From the NCBI GenBank assembly GCA_028564925.1, contig CM053030.1:372398945-372462944 (forward strand): a stretch of DNA of 64,000 nucleotides, given 5' to 3'. This stretch comes from Lithobates sylvaticus. Taxonomy: Eukaryota; Chordata; Amphibia; Anura; Ranidae. Positions 10,622 to 21,400 of the stretch are shown here, one piece after another. Under the pieces are notes generated by a model. It made no database searches, was not told the DNA's origin, and saw nothing but the letters and a program-made list of their open reading frames with translations. Position numbers and translations under genes: made by a program. How positions within the stretch are numbered: position 1 is the stretch's first letter; each line of letters begins with the position of its first letter.

Positions 10622-10700
10622 CTACTCACCACCATACACTCCGCACTCCTCTCCTGTACATACTACTCACTACCATACACTCTGCATTCCCTATTTAACA

Positions 10701-11248
10701 TTACCACATTCTGCACTATATAAGTAATCTCAGACTCTCTTTAACAACACCCCCTTAAGCCAATATTTAGAGCAATTTAAGACATGTCCGCTGTTTACCA
10801 CAACGCGCTTTGCGCGCCATATTGTTGTTCTTCCTGATGCCTAGGGCCCACTTTTGATCTTGCACACGGGCGCCCACTGATTTCATGATACGCCCCTGCC
10901 CCAAAAATAAAAAGATGTCAAAAATCATCTTTTTTTTGGGGGGGGGGGGGGGGAGTGTCCCTGATTGGCCGTTTGGAAATGTGGCCACCCTAGGTGATAC
11001 CAGTCTGCCTAGGAATGTCTACTCCTCCAGACTAATATCCACACATCAAGACATTTTGCTATTTGCATAACGTCTCTCAAGATCCAACCCACTGTTTGCA
11101 TCATGGCTGAGGGAACTGGCCCTACCTCCTACCAGTCAAGAGCTGCCAGCATTGCATTGAGACGCACATTACTCATGCACAATGTTACTTGAATCAGGGG
11201 GACAAGTCAATGCGTTTCCCAGAATCGGGAAACAAAAAACTGCAATAT
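10701..11248. other. Unassigned sequence with a G run
   Basis: No gene was seen. It contains a G/T homopolymer tract at about 10931-10955 and a GCGCTTTGCGCGCC word at about 10805. Confidence 0.4.
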
Positions 11249-11252
11249 TTAA

Positions 11253-11585
11253 AGCGGTAGTAAAGTCTGCTTTTTATCTTATACCTAGAGGTAAGCCTAT
11301 AATAAGGCTTACCTCTAGGTACAGTGAATATATCCTAATCGTGCACCATTAAGGAGATATTTACTTTAGTAGCAGCTGGTGATGTCACCAGCACATGCAC
11401 ACTACACTCTCAATGGACGGCATGCCTTCCATTGAGAGCTATGTGCCGCGGTCGGTACCCTGCTGGAGGGATCCATTTTTTTTTTTAAAGTCTGTCATAA
11501 TGTCAGTAGGCCATGCATATTAGCATATTTGGACATGAGCTTGCAGGGGGACCCGTTTTTCTTTTTAAGATGGTTTACTACCACC
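11253..11585. mobile_element. TTAA-flanked MITE, 333 bp
   Basis: The element is bounded by TTAA on both sides (11249-11252 and 11586-11589), with inverted ends AGCGGTAGTAAAG and TTTACTACCACC. A TTAA target fits Kolobok or piggyBac superfamilies. An internal hairpin (AGAGGTAAGCCTA with TAGGCTTACCTCT, about 11287-11318) is visible. Confidence 0.7.
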
Positions 11586-11876
11586 TTAATTTTAGGCTTG
11601 GTGCTGCATCTTTATCTTGCTGTCTTGGGCACTGTTCCGCAAGCCCTGCTCTGCACTGGGCGTGACTAATAGTTTCTGAACACCAATAATAAATGGAAAC
11701 TCAATCCAATATTCCTGGCAGCAAGGTTTCAAGCTTCATACAATGGTTCTCTGGTGTGTGTCAATAAATGCCCAATGCTGCTGTTCATATGTGTGCATTA
11801 ACCTGATAACAGGGACCTGCAATGTTCCAAAATGTTGTGCCTGTACAATGTTATCTACAAGCTGTTTAGATACAAA

Positions 11877-12184
11877 GGGGGTTATTTACGAAAGACAAAT
11901 CCACTTTCAAGTTCAATTGAACTTGCACTTGAAAGGGCACTTGGAAGTGCAAGTGCAGTCACTGTAGATCCGAGGGGGACATGCAAGGAAAATAAAAAAC
12001 AGCATTTTAGCTTGCACATGATTGGATGATAAAATCAGCAGAGCCTCCCCTCATTTCAGATCTACCCCTCAGATTTGCAGCGACTGCACTTTCAAGTGCA
12101 CTTTCAGTGCAATTTCAAGTGCACTTTGCACTTGTAGTTTGCACTTGCAGTGCAAAGTGGATTTGCCTTTCGTAAATAACCCCC
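11877..12184. mobile_element. MITE with GGGGGTTATTTACGAAAG ends
   Basis: The left end GGGGGTTATTTACGAAAGAC is mirrored by CTTTCGTAAATAACCCCC on the right, and the subterminal AAATCCACTTT pairs with AAAGTGGATTT. The interior is rich in CACTTG and CAAGTG words that can self-pair. The target duplication is not clear, so the superfamily is left open. Confidence 0.7.
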
Positions 12185-13290
12185 AAAGTCTGGACTTTAT
12201 TCAAAGATCCAAGGTGTGCTAGCAACATATCCTTGACATGTGTCTGTGATGCAAATTGACAGTGGCCACAGCACCCTACCTTTGAAGGACGAATCCAGCA
12301 AGGTGTGCGGTGGGAATATTTCAAATATAAGTGAGTACGTGCACGTAAATGGCAGGTGCTCAAGAGATTTGTGAGTGGTTGCATCATTTAATAACAAACC
12401 ACTGCAATTAAATGTGAATAGATAGTAAAGGATGTACAAAGACACTAAAGCTTTGTGTAGAAAATAAATATGGTCTATTAACTGAGTATATTTTTGTATG
12501 TATCTTCACACCACGATCACACGCCAAGAAAGCAATATAAATATATACCAACTCATATAAACTATATGAGACGTCATTTTGATTTGGCAGTGTTTCTACC
12601 AAATAAAAGACAACAGCAAAATCTTCCGGAGTAAAGGCTGTTTCATCTTCAATAAAAGCTTTCTTTCTAAGCAGGTTTAATACCACTGGTTTCTGTTTTT
12701 GAAGGAATTAGATGTAAAACTATTTTCCTGCTTTTGGTTTCCTTTGTCTTGTGGTATATTGCTCCCACAGCACCATTATAATGAAAGAAGCTTGCTGAAA
12801 AACCCAGACGACAACAAACAAGCAAAACACTTAAAAAGGAGGATCTGAGGATCAATGGCTTGATGAGGTTTTACAATAGCATTAGATGAATCCTTTAGAA
12901 GCTCTAGATCTCATCAGGCACGTATAAAACATTCACCTTAGGAAAAATGTACAGACTTGTTTACAGAATAGGGTATAATTAATTGAAATGATGGCTTTGC
13001 ACATTGTGGGAGAATTAAAACACCTACACTTATTGTCTTCCTGTTCTGGATGTAAATGAGTTTGTACGTATCTGACAGCAATAGATAGCTGTACGCCGTG
13101 GCTTTTATATTGATTCAACATTTGAACAAGAGATTTAAAAAGTGTGACAGCTGATTTGTGGATGATCAGTCCCTTGAAAGTTATATTTATAAAAATGCCT
13201 TTATATTGTTAAGTGCATGTTGGACAACAACCCAATAAGCTGTGAGTTATATAAGAAATTATTATAGCATTTGCAAAAAAATGAACATAC
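12185..13290. other. Unassigned AT-rich sequence
   Basis: Short open frames only. No recognisable domain, repeat ends or RNA gene. Confidence 0.45.
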
Positions 13291-13469
13291 TGGGGTTGAT
13301 TTAATAAAACTGGAGAATTCAAAGTACAGTGCAGTTGTGCATGGTAGCCAATCAGCTTCTAACTTCAGCTTATTCAATTCAGCTTTGACAAACAAACCTA
13401 GAAGCTGATTGGTTTCTATGCAGAGCTGCACCAGCTTTTGTAGTCTCCGGTTTTAATAAATGAACCCCT
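13291..13469. mobile_element. MITE with TGGGGTTGATTTAATAAA ends
   Basis: The left end TGGGGTTGATTTAATAAAAC is mirrored on the right by TTTTAATAAATGAACCCC. Interior arms AATCAGCTTCTA and TAGAAGCTGATT also pair. It is related in its ends to the MITEs at 11877-12184 and 13715-13974. Confidence 0.65.
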
Positions 13470-13714
13470 CAATATGCTTAAACATCTGTATACTGTACAA
13501 TTAGCAAAACTGGTGTAAGCATCATATTTGCCCTGAACACAATTGTACACCCCAGGGGTATAGCTGGAAAACACAGGACCCCATGGCAAAATTTTAAAGG
13601 GCCCACAACAGAAAAAAAAAACACTATTGTACAAGACTCCAATTAGGAGGTGCAGGTGTTGCAGCCAAGGTATTACACCAGTTGCTTAACATTGCCAAGC
13701 TATCTCAATACAGT

Positions 13715-13974
13715 GTGGGTGATTTACTAAATGCAAATAAATAGACTGTGCACTTTGCAAGTGCGGGTGCTCTCATTTTCCCTAGAGCTTAATGAATGAG
13801 GTAAAGCTCTGCTAATTTTCATCATCCAGTCATGTAAAAATGCTGTTTTCAATTTTCCTTGCACCTGATTGGGTATTCTTAACAAAGGAAGCTTTACAAC
13901 ATTCACTAAACTTCGAGTTAAATGAGGGCAACTGCACTTGCAAAGCGTCTATTTGCCCTTAGTAAATCAACCCC
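13715..13974. mobile_element. MITE with GGGTGATTTACTAAATGCAAA ends
   Basis: The left GTGATTTACTAAATGCAAAT is mirrored by ATTTGCCCTTAGTAAATCAA at the right end. The GGGGTTnATTTA terminal motif is shared with two neighbouring MITEs, suggesting one superfamily. Confidence 0.65.
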
Positions 13975-14286
13975 AGAGTTTAAACAACAATTTTGAGCCC
14001 ATACCAGTGGATTCTATATATTTTAAGCCCTGATAAAGGGGACAATGTGTGATCTCCAAAATAAGGTGGCTGTGGCACCTAATATTCTTGGAATAAAACC
14101 ACATTTTAGACTCTAATACTTTATTGTAGCACTTTCATTTCTAGACTCAAATATTACTTCCATGTTTGGAGGTTATTGTGGCAGTTTCTCAGTTCACAGG
14201 AGTAGCTCACTCAGATCCCCTCAATGGGATACCACCAATACAGTTTTACCAAATATGCCATACAGCACATAAGCAATAATTACTTA

Positions 14287-14691
14287 GGCCACTTTCACAC
14301 TGAGGTGCTTTACAGGCGCTATAGCGCTAAAAATAGCGCCTGCAAATCGCCTGTACAGTGCCTCTCCCATGACCCCAATGTGAAAGCACTGGGGCGGTGC
14401 GCTGGCAGGACGCTCAAAAATGTCCTGCAAGCAGCTTCTTTGAGACTCTTTAGGAGCGGTGTATACACCGCTCCTAAAACGCCCCTGCCCATTGAAATCA
14501 ATGGGCAGCGCCACCAAAGCGATGGCAAATAGCCACAAATTTGGGCATTTTTAACCCTTTTTCGGGCACTAGCAGGGGTTGAAAGCATCCAGCTAGCGGC
14601 CAAAAAGTGCAGCTAAATCGACGGTAAAGCGACACTAAAAAAAGCTGCGTTTTACCACCTATGCCTGGCACGGCTCAGTGTGAAAGTGCCC
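14287..14691. mobile_element. Harbinger-like MITE, 405 bp
   Basis: Ends GGCCACTTTCACACTGAG and CTCAGTGTGAAAGTGCCC are inverted. Both sides are flanked by TTA (14284-14286 and 14692-14694), the target size of PIF/Harbinger. The interior contains GCGCTATAGCGC-type palindromes. Confidence 0.75.
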
Positions 14692-14694
14692 TTA

Positions 14695-15449
14695 AGGTTT
14701 CAGCACCATCAAACTACCACTTCAGATAGCAGAATGAGACAGTGCAGAGTGGTACAAAGTATCTTGAAAATTGTTTACTTCTGTTACTTAGGCTGACCCC
14801 ATCCAGATCTCCATCAGCCTGGGACCCATGAAGAATTTAACAGCTCACCCAATTGCTGCTGTCAATTGTAAAAGCAGAAGCCAGAAGAGGAAGTCTTCCA
14901 CTACTCTCTTCCTCTGTCGTGCTCTCCATTAGATGTATTCATTTGTTTGTACTTTTGTGGTTTTACTGGAACATAATTTTAGGTGATGTTGAATCACTCT
15001 TCTTGCTGCCTTTCACATATATAAAGCCAGATGTAAAGAAAAGCCAATATTAAAAAAGTACCAATTAGATTCAAACATACCTTTTATGATTGAATGTACT
15101 TAGTGATGCTGAGAGGGAAAAGAAAGGAAGTCTTCAGCACAGGCTTCAGGAACTAAACTCAAATGGAGCCATGTGGGCTTATTTTGCAGGAGATTAAACA
15201 AAACGCAATTTAAACTAAGCTGAATACATTTTCTAATTTAATTAAATTGCAGTGTTTACTGGAGTACTAGTAGCTCATTGAAAGCATTTACTTGTTTCCT
15301 GAAATTGTTTTTTTCAGCATTTACTATACAATACACTAGTTTCTTTTCCTGTTAAAAAATTAGTAGAAATGATCAAGGCACCTTAACATGTAATTGCAGT
15401 CAGTCGGCAGGGTGTAGTACATTATAAAATATAGACAGCATATATAGAA
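14695..15449. other. Unassigned AT-rich sequence
   Basis: No gene or repeat structure recognised. Confidence 0.4.
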
Positions 15450-16588
15450 ACTTAGTGTATGGAATAGAATCAGCGCTACCACAATAATGTGATATCCCTA
15501 CCTAATAAATCCTATGCCAATATAGAGAAAAACATATTTTAGTGTTTAATATTCAGTTGCTGCTGTACACTTCTAGTGATTTCACTCCACCAACTAACAC
15601 ATAAACTAACTCATATAGTTCAGCGCTACTGAAAATCCCACTATAAACTCTGATGCCCCGTACACACGGTCGGATTTTCAGACGGAAAATGTCCTATCGG
15701 ACCGTGTTGTCGGAAATTACGACCGTGTGTGGGCTCCATCTGACTTTTTCCGTCAGAAAAAGTTTGAGATCCTGCTCTCAAATTTTCCGACAACAAAGTC
15801 CTATGGGACTTTTTCTGATCGTGTGTAGCGAATTCCGACGGACAAAGTGCCACGCATGCTCAGATCACATTACAAGACCAAAGCTATTGGCTACTAGCCT
15901 CTACCTAGTCTCGTCGTACGCAACAAACGTCACCACGTTCAGAATGATTGGATTTTCCAACAACTTTGTCCCACCGTGTGTATGCAACACCAGTGTCGGA
16001 CAAAATCCGTCGGAAAAAATCAGACGGATTTTGTGGTCGGAATTTCCGACCGTGTGTACGGGGCATTATACTTAATGCTCTCTAAATAAGGGTCCTAAAG
16101 GGTGCATAAAAATCAAAATAAATCATAAATTGTCACAAAACAAAGTCCATAAATGTTTATGATCCACTGCAGTGTCCTTCTATCACCAATCAGCTTCTGA
16201 CACCAAAAAATGCACACCACCATCAATTGAAAAACCTGCTCCCCTCCTAGATGAGTTCAATAGGCTCTATGAACAATCACTCCTGCAAAATACCCTGCTA
16301 CAATCTCCCTCCTCACCTCCAGGAATCCAGCTCTGTTAACACGTCTCTTTACTCAGTGAACCACATGCAATCAAAAAAGCATACCACATAGTGCTCTCTA
16401 TTTCAAATATATTTATTAAAATGTCCCCCATAAAAACAAACCTACAAAATATACAAGTATAAATCTTTGTAGTGTCTAGTACGTCTGCTTGCTCACCACT
16501 CCGCACGGATAGCTGTGGCTGCGTGATGTCACAGGCTCGACTCCTTCCTCCTAAGCGCTTGTTTCCCTCTCATTGGGCTTCTTCAGTA
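15450..16588 (-). mobile_element. Probable Penelope-like terminal fragment
   Basis: Read on the minus strand, the block starts with a hammerhead-like motif (16550-16590), continues through GC-rich sequence with TGTGACATCACGCAG, then TTTTAATAAATATATTTGAA and ACTATGTGGTATGC. This order resembles terminal repeats of Penelope-like retroelements, which are known to carry small hammerhead variants. No reverse transcriptase frame is present. Outer limits are uncertain, and a Harbinger-like MITE is inserted at 15654-16065. Confidence 0.4.
15654..16065. mobile_element. Harbinger-like MITE, 412 bp
   Basis: Ends TGCCCCGTACACACGGTCGG and CCGACCGTGTGTACGGGGCA are inverted. Flanking triplets are TGA (15651-15653) and TTA (16066-16068), a diverged 3-bp duplication. 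It is a close relative of 28058-28482, whose TTA duplication is exact. Confidence 0.75.
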
Positions 16589-16590
16589 GG
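16550..16590 (-). ncRNA. Candidate minimal hammerhead ribozyme
   Basis: On the minus strand the order is CCTA, core CTGAAGA (16586-16580), a short stem II region AGCCCAATGAGAGG, GAAA (16565-16562), then AACAAGCGCT-like sequence and TAGG (16553-16550), which can pair with the opening CCTA as stem I. The conserved CUGANGA and GAAA boxes are both present. Stem II offers only 2-3 pairs, stem III is minimal, and the expected residue pattern at the cleavage site is not clear, so this may be a decayed copy. Confidence 0.35.
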
Positions 16591-17208
16591 TTCCTCCACC
16601 CCAAACTAGCTCACCCATTTCTTTATGGACCTTGCTTTTCGCACTGGTCCAAATCATTTGGCAGAAGGGGATTATGGTGTGGGGTTGTTTCTCATGGGTT
16701 GCACTTGGCCCCTTAGTTCCAATGAAGAGAACTCTTAAGGCACCAGCATACCAAGACATTTTGGACATTTTCATGTTACCAACTTTGTGGGAACAGTTTG
16801 GGGATTGCCCCTTCCTGTTCCAACATGACTGCGCACCAGTGCACAAAACAAGGTACATAAAGACATGGATGAGCGAGTTTGGAGTGAAGGAACTTGACTG
16901 GCCTGCATAGAGTCCTGACCTCAACCCGATATAACATCTTTGGGATGAATTAGAGCGGAGACTGCGAGACAGATCTTCTTGTCCAACATCAGTGCCTGAC
17001 CTCACAAATGCACTTCTGGAAGAATGGTCAAACATTCCCATAGACACACTCATAAACCTTGTGGACAGCCTTCCCAGAGGAGTTGAAGCTGTTATAGCTG
17101 CAAAGGGTGGGCCAACTCAATTATTAACCCTACAGACTAAGACTGGAATGCCATTAATGTTCACGTGTGTGTAAAGGCAGGTGTTCCAATACTTTTGATA
17201 ATATAGTG
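16589..17208 (+). mobile_element. Tc1-like transposon fragment with an inverted segment
   Basis: The right end is intact: GGTGTTCCAATACTTTTGAT then ATATAGTG, followed by the TA target (17209-17210). The left half is missing. In its place 16589-16648 is an inverted copy of an internal stretch: its reverse complement (CAAGGTCCATAAAGAAATGG) matches 16851-16898. The breakpoint lies at about 16648-16650. The same family is represented at 62118-62432. Confidence 0.8.
16650..17174 (+). pseudogene. Tc1-like transposase, C-terminal half, inactivated
   Basis: Translation gives [10 protein letters not shown], then [19 protein letters not shown], the signature of a DD34E transposase catalytic half, then WPA and SPDLNPI followed by HLWDELERRLRDR and a typical C-terminus (LLEEWSNIP, LVDSLPRGVEAVIAAKGGPT). 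Two in-frame stops are visible: one replaces the residue before SPDLNPI (16908-16910), and the other replaces the expected catalytic Glu before HLWDELE (about 16932-16934). The DNA-binding N-terminus and the first catalytic Asp are absent because the element is truncated. It cannot be active. Confidence 0.85.
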
Positions 17209-17210
17209 TA

Positions 17211-18460
17211 GATTATCTTATATCTTTTTATGTTTCTAGTCCAATAAAATCATGTACCTTTTAGGTGCCGTTACATAGTTAGATATCCCTGTTAAAATAA
17301 CAGGTAGGATGCAAATGAAACACAAAGAGAAATGATCACAGCAGCTATTTTTAGATCATGCTTACAATAGTAATCACTGCTGACCCATGAGATTGGAGAA
17401 TGAATGCATAAATTGTACTGATAACACTTCTGTAATGTTCATTGAAGGATTGCTTTTTCTCTTTAACAGTACTCTCTCTTCGTCTCTGGGTAAGTGATAT
17501 GATGGACCTCTCTTATAATCTGGAAAGCCAACTGAAAATAAAGCTGCCTTGCAATATAATACTTCCACTTGAGATCTAAAAGAAACGAATGCTGTATAAA
17601 GGCTCCAATCTTCTTAGAAAGATGTATTGGAACTGCAGTGTAATCACAGCCAGATCTAATGTGAGGCCACCAAAGCCACAGCAGAATTTATGAGTCTGAC
17701 ATAAGTTCAGAAGCTTGTTCCCAGAAATAATAGCTTAAGGTCTTGGTACAATCACCAAAAGGCACAGAAGAATGTGTTGAAGCAATGGAGACCAAATAGG
17801 GCCCTTGGTTATCCTGCTTTTCTCTGTATAGTCCGCCTTTATCATCCCAATGTATTTCGCTTGACAAAAAAACAAAAAAAACCCTCAAAACTAATATGTA
17901 GTAAAATGATATAGAAAAAGTCATAACAAAGCAAGAGAATAAAACAACAAGACATTGCCTAAAGAAAGTGGCCTGGTCACTCAGCTGTTCGTTTCCTTAA
18001 TTATGCCATGACAGAACTACAATTTTCTTTTTTTTTAAGATATATATTATATTACAATATATTATCTATATAGCTGTAACAAACCAGTTCATTAAAAAGT
18101 CAGTTCATTAGTAAAAACTGAACATTTTATGGGGGAACAAATTAACCATTTAAGTTGCAGGGAGATTATAAATAGAATATACAAGCAATTATGATGCATG
18201 GTTTATATCCCTGTGTGTATAATCCATTCCTTAGACCACACAGTGGAATTGTAGTCTCATTCGATTTTTCTTTTTAATAGTTGTACAGTCATATAGTACA
18301 CTTTTATTTAGGACTTCCTAAAACCCAAAGGCAAGGCGGTCAAATGAATAAATCTGTCACCTGCACTTCTGTCATTCCATTAAGCAGAATGTGCTTTACT
18401 TTACACTCACTTCAACCTGATTGAGAAATAAAGTTTGAATTAAGCATGAACACATTAGGC
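17211..18460. other. Unassigned sequence
   Basis: Two minus-strand frames (17374-17568 and 17688-17924) look less biased than most, but I recognise no domain in them and see no splice context. No repeat ends were identified. Confidence 0.35.
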
Positions 18461-18960
18461 CAGGCATGTCCAAAGTCCGGCCTGCGGGCCAATCGTGGCC
18501 CGCGGCCTGTTTTTGAACGGCCCGCCTGGTTATCTAAACATAAAAATCTTTTGTGGTCCCCGACGATCTCCCAGCGCCGTGGCCACAAAAGATATATAGT
18601 CTGGCTGCCTCGGAGGGAGGAGGCGGGACGAGCGCAGTGCACACAGGAGGAGTATTTTCTGTTTACACGGCAGCCTCTGTAAGAGGAAGTCCCGTCTCCG
18701 ACGCTGCCATTGGACAGTCGTTCTGTCCATCAAAGGAGGCGGGACATTCATTTAAAGAGGCCACTGTGTACACAGGAGATTCTCCTGTAGGATATATTTG
18801 GCGCTCATCCCGCCCCCTCCATGTCCCCTCCAAGGCTGCACTGATGGCAAATGGTGAGTGCATTCCTGGCAATGGTGGGGCTGCATTTCGTGCAATGGTG
18901 AGTGCATTCCTGGCTAATGGTGGAGCTCATTGTGTGTACATAGATAATAATGGCAGTCCT
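18461..18960. mobile_element. hAT-type element, left-end fragment
   Basis: The left end CAGGCATGTCCAAAGTCCGG followed by CCTGCGGGCCAATCGTGGCC is characteristic of Charlie/Tip100-type hAT termini. No matching right end was found nearby, so the right limit is approximate. Short tandem words (ATGGTGAGTGCATTCCTGGC, near 18850 and 18895) occur near its right side. Confidence 0.5.
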
Positions 18961-19539
18961 ATCATACCTGTTACATTAATATGGTTGAGATTACACTATC
19001 AAGAGGCATCCTTTTATTATTCTTATTGGATTTTTTACACCTTAATATAAACCAATCTAAGATGGAAAAAATGGTTAAAAATTACTTTATTTCTTTCATT
19101 AAACTGCCCCATTTGTTTACTACTTTCACTCCAATATCTTGCAAAGGAGTCCTTTAGCCAGCTTGTTTTACTGCATTACAAAGCTTTTTCAGAGGTGTGC
19201 TTCTCAAGACAAAAAAAACTAAATCTCTTTGAGAATAGTATTAAACTTTTAATAAATACTGATACTATGTCAATTTTTTCCTCCTTTTTATCCCTCCATA
19301 TTTACCTGTTGATGCTTGCAGTTCACAAAGTTTTTAGTGAAGTGCCAACAACGCTTTCAGAATGTAACCAACTTTCCCATTGAGTTGGCAGTCCTCCACT
19401 ATACCTCCTCTGCTATCCATGGATTGTCATGCAGGAGGAAGCTTCAACAATGTCAAGTACAGACCAGCCACTATAGCTTATCGTCTTCATCTAGCCTTAC
19501 TTTGGTTTTTGGGAGTGACATATGTTTTTAAATGACTAC
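18961..19539. other. Unassigned AT-rich sequence
   Basis: No feature recognised. Confidence 0.4.
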
Positions 19540-19660
19540 TAGGGATGAGCTTTGAATTGACAATCCAAGTATTTTGCAGTTCAGCAATCTAATGATGCCA
19601 TTCGCTGCTGTAGCAATCAATTGTCAATAATGCACTAGTCTATGAAATGTGGTCAGGAGG
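19540..19660. mobile_element. Left-end fragment of the TAGGGATG hAT-like family
   Basis: TAGGGATGAGCTTTGAATTG matches the terminal TAGGGATGG of the element at 9364 and is followed by TAGTCTATGAAAT, comparable to its AAAGTCTATGGG block. No right end is visible. Confidence 0.35.
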
Positions 19661-19665
19661 CTTAA

Positions 19666-20140
19666 AGTGATTGTATACGATAACCTTGTAAAACAGCCCA
19701 TTCAGTTTAAAATTGAAACAGGCAAAACATTTGTGTATAGATATAAAAAAAACATTATAAATACCCTTTTTCCCCTTTTCAAAAATGATCACATTCCCTC
19801 TGCTCCCTGTGTTCTCAGCTGAATAAAAGCTGTGGCAGGAGAAGCAACAGTACACTGAGCTTCTCAGTGAATGGCTGTACGGGGGGGGGGGGGGGGGGGG
19901 CGTGTCAGGACAAGTCTTATAATTGGAGGAGAGGAGGCTGAGTTCCCAGAACAGCTAGAGAACTGACCACGATGTGTGCGCCTGCTTAGTGTGGTCAGTT
20001 TTGAATAAGAAAGCAGAGGGACTGGCAAAAACACCAAGGATTTCACACAAAGGATGCAATACAAAGAGAACAGGATGCTTTTTCATACATGGTACAACAG
20101 TCACATATCAGGAATATGAAATCCTGGGGTAAGAAACACT
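19666..20140. mobile_element. TTAA-flanked MITE, 475 bp
   Basis: TTAA borders both sides (19662-19665 and 20141-20144), and the ends AGTGATTGTATAC and AAGAAACACT are imperfectly inverted. A relative lies at 47112-47560 (shared GAAAGCAGTGGGACTG-like and TGCAAAGAAAACAAGAT blocks). It contains a run of 20 G at 19881-19900. Confidence 0.6.
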
Positions 20141-20144
20141 TTAA

Positions 20145-20930
20145 AAGGGCAATTAATTCTTATGTGCCAGCTCCCTCATTATAAACATCAGGATTCTCAG
20201 CAGCCTTTTGTATTAGTGTGTTGGAGACTTGGAGTAGACAGGGGCAGATCAAACGATGGCTAACCCTCACAACATCTTGTGCTACAAAAGATCATATGTC
20301 ACATTGGCACCACACTGCTGGCCATTCTTCTGCAGGGATTGTAGTCCATTCTTGTGATGTCTATGGCTCTGGAGTGCTGGGGTGTATAAACATACTATTT
20401 GGAAGATGGTCATCATGTTTCACATAGATTTTTGCTACTTTAGGACCAAGGACACATTTTTCAATTGTACCCTTTTCACAGCTGTTATGATGATCACTAA
20501 TAGTGGTCAGAAACTGTAAACAGGATTAATAAATGATATATTACTTCCAAAAAAGGCACATATATAAAATAGAAAGATACAATCCTGCAACATACATGGA
20601 AAGTAGAACCCAAAAGGGTAACTCTCCCAAAAAAAGTTTTTTATTTTTCTACTTACAAAAAAGCGCCTTGCATATGAAAGACTGATAAACCCACCAATAG
20701 GGTAAAAATACTTAAAACCTACATCAAGAGAAAGGAAAACATGGTATGTGTTAGAGAAAGTTGCATTTTGTACCTTTTGCAGTTATATTTAAGGAGGTAA
20801 ACCACTCCAGTGGCATTACCAGTCAAATAAAAATGAAATACATCTATCCCACCATTAGGTAGGTAAATTATTTTTTTCTTGTGTTGAGCAATTTACAATC
20901 AACACAAGAGCCACATCTAAATATTTTCTT
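20145..20930. other. Unassigned sequence
   Basis: No gene. A short hairpin (CTTGTGTTGA at 20878-20887 with TCAACACAAG at 20899-20908) is the only structure noticed. Confidence 0.4.
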
Positions 20931-21400
20931 CCTAAATTGCAGCATGCTAAAGCTGCTTACATTCTTTGCAGCAGCAATATCACTTTTGTGGGTATGGTCT
21001 GCAAAATAAATTACTCCAATTTGTTTTTCATGATAAAAACTGCCTCATCCCTTTTTTATAAATTGCAGTCTATTAAAGCTGCTTACATACTGTGCATCAA
21101 TTATTACATTTTTTGGGGTATTGTCTGTGAAATAATTACCTCTAACTTATATTGTATTTTCTAATAAACCCTGCCTTGTTGCACCCTGTTAAATTGCAGC
21201 CTTACTTCCGGTTCCGGCGCCGCATGAGGTAGCTGCGCCTCTCTTCAGCTCCCGCTCCAGGTACCCTAACTCGGCAATTCATCCGCCATCACTGAGGGTC
21301 CCCCATCACCCACGGGACACAGATGGAGCGCTCGCCCGCCGGACAGGCCGCAAAATCGAGCCCCCGGCTCTGGCCTACACACACGCTTTAGCCAGGAGAC

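Larger units (their letters stand above)
8255..10700. repeat. 41-bp minisatellite split by two insertions
   Basis: The unit TCCTGTACATATTACCCACC plus 21 more bases repeats every 41 bp (for example starts at 8272 and 8313). Blocks lie at about 8255-8531, 9139-9363 and 10622-10690. The gaps are filled by an L1 fragment and by a hAT-like dimer. Open frames rich in His, Thr and Tyr across it are translations of the repeat, not genes. Unit sequence drifts from ATATTACCCACC to ATACTACTCACC along the array. Confidence 0.85.

Noticed and set aside
13553-13640. CAGGGGTATAGCTGG, similar to a hAT left end
   Set aside because: No right end or target duplication was found, so it is too weak to list as an element.
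16583-17053. 156-codon minus-strand frame
   Set aside because: It is the antisense shadow of the Tc1-like transposase.
17374-17924. Two minus-strand frames that look like exons
   Set aside because: No recognisable domain and no consistent splice sites; kept only as unassigned sequence.
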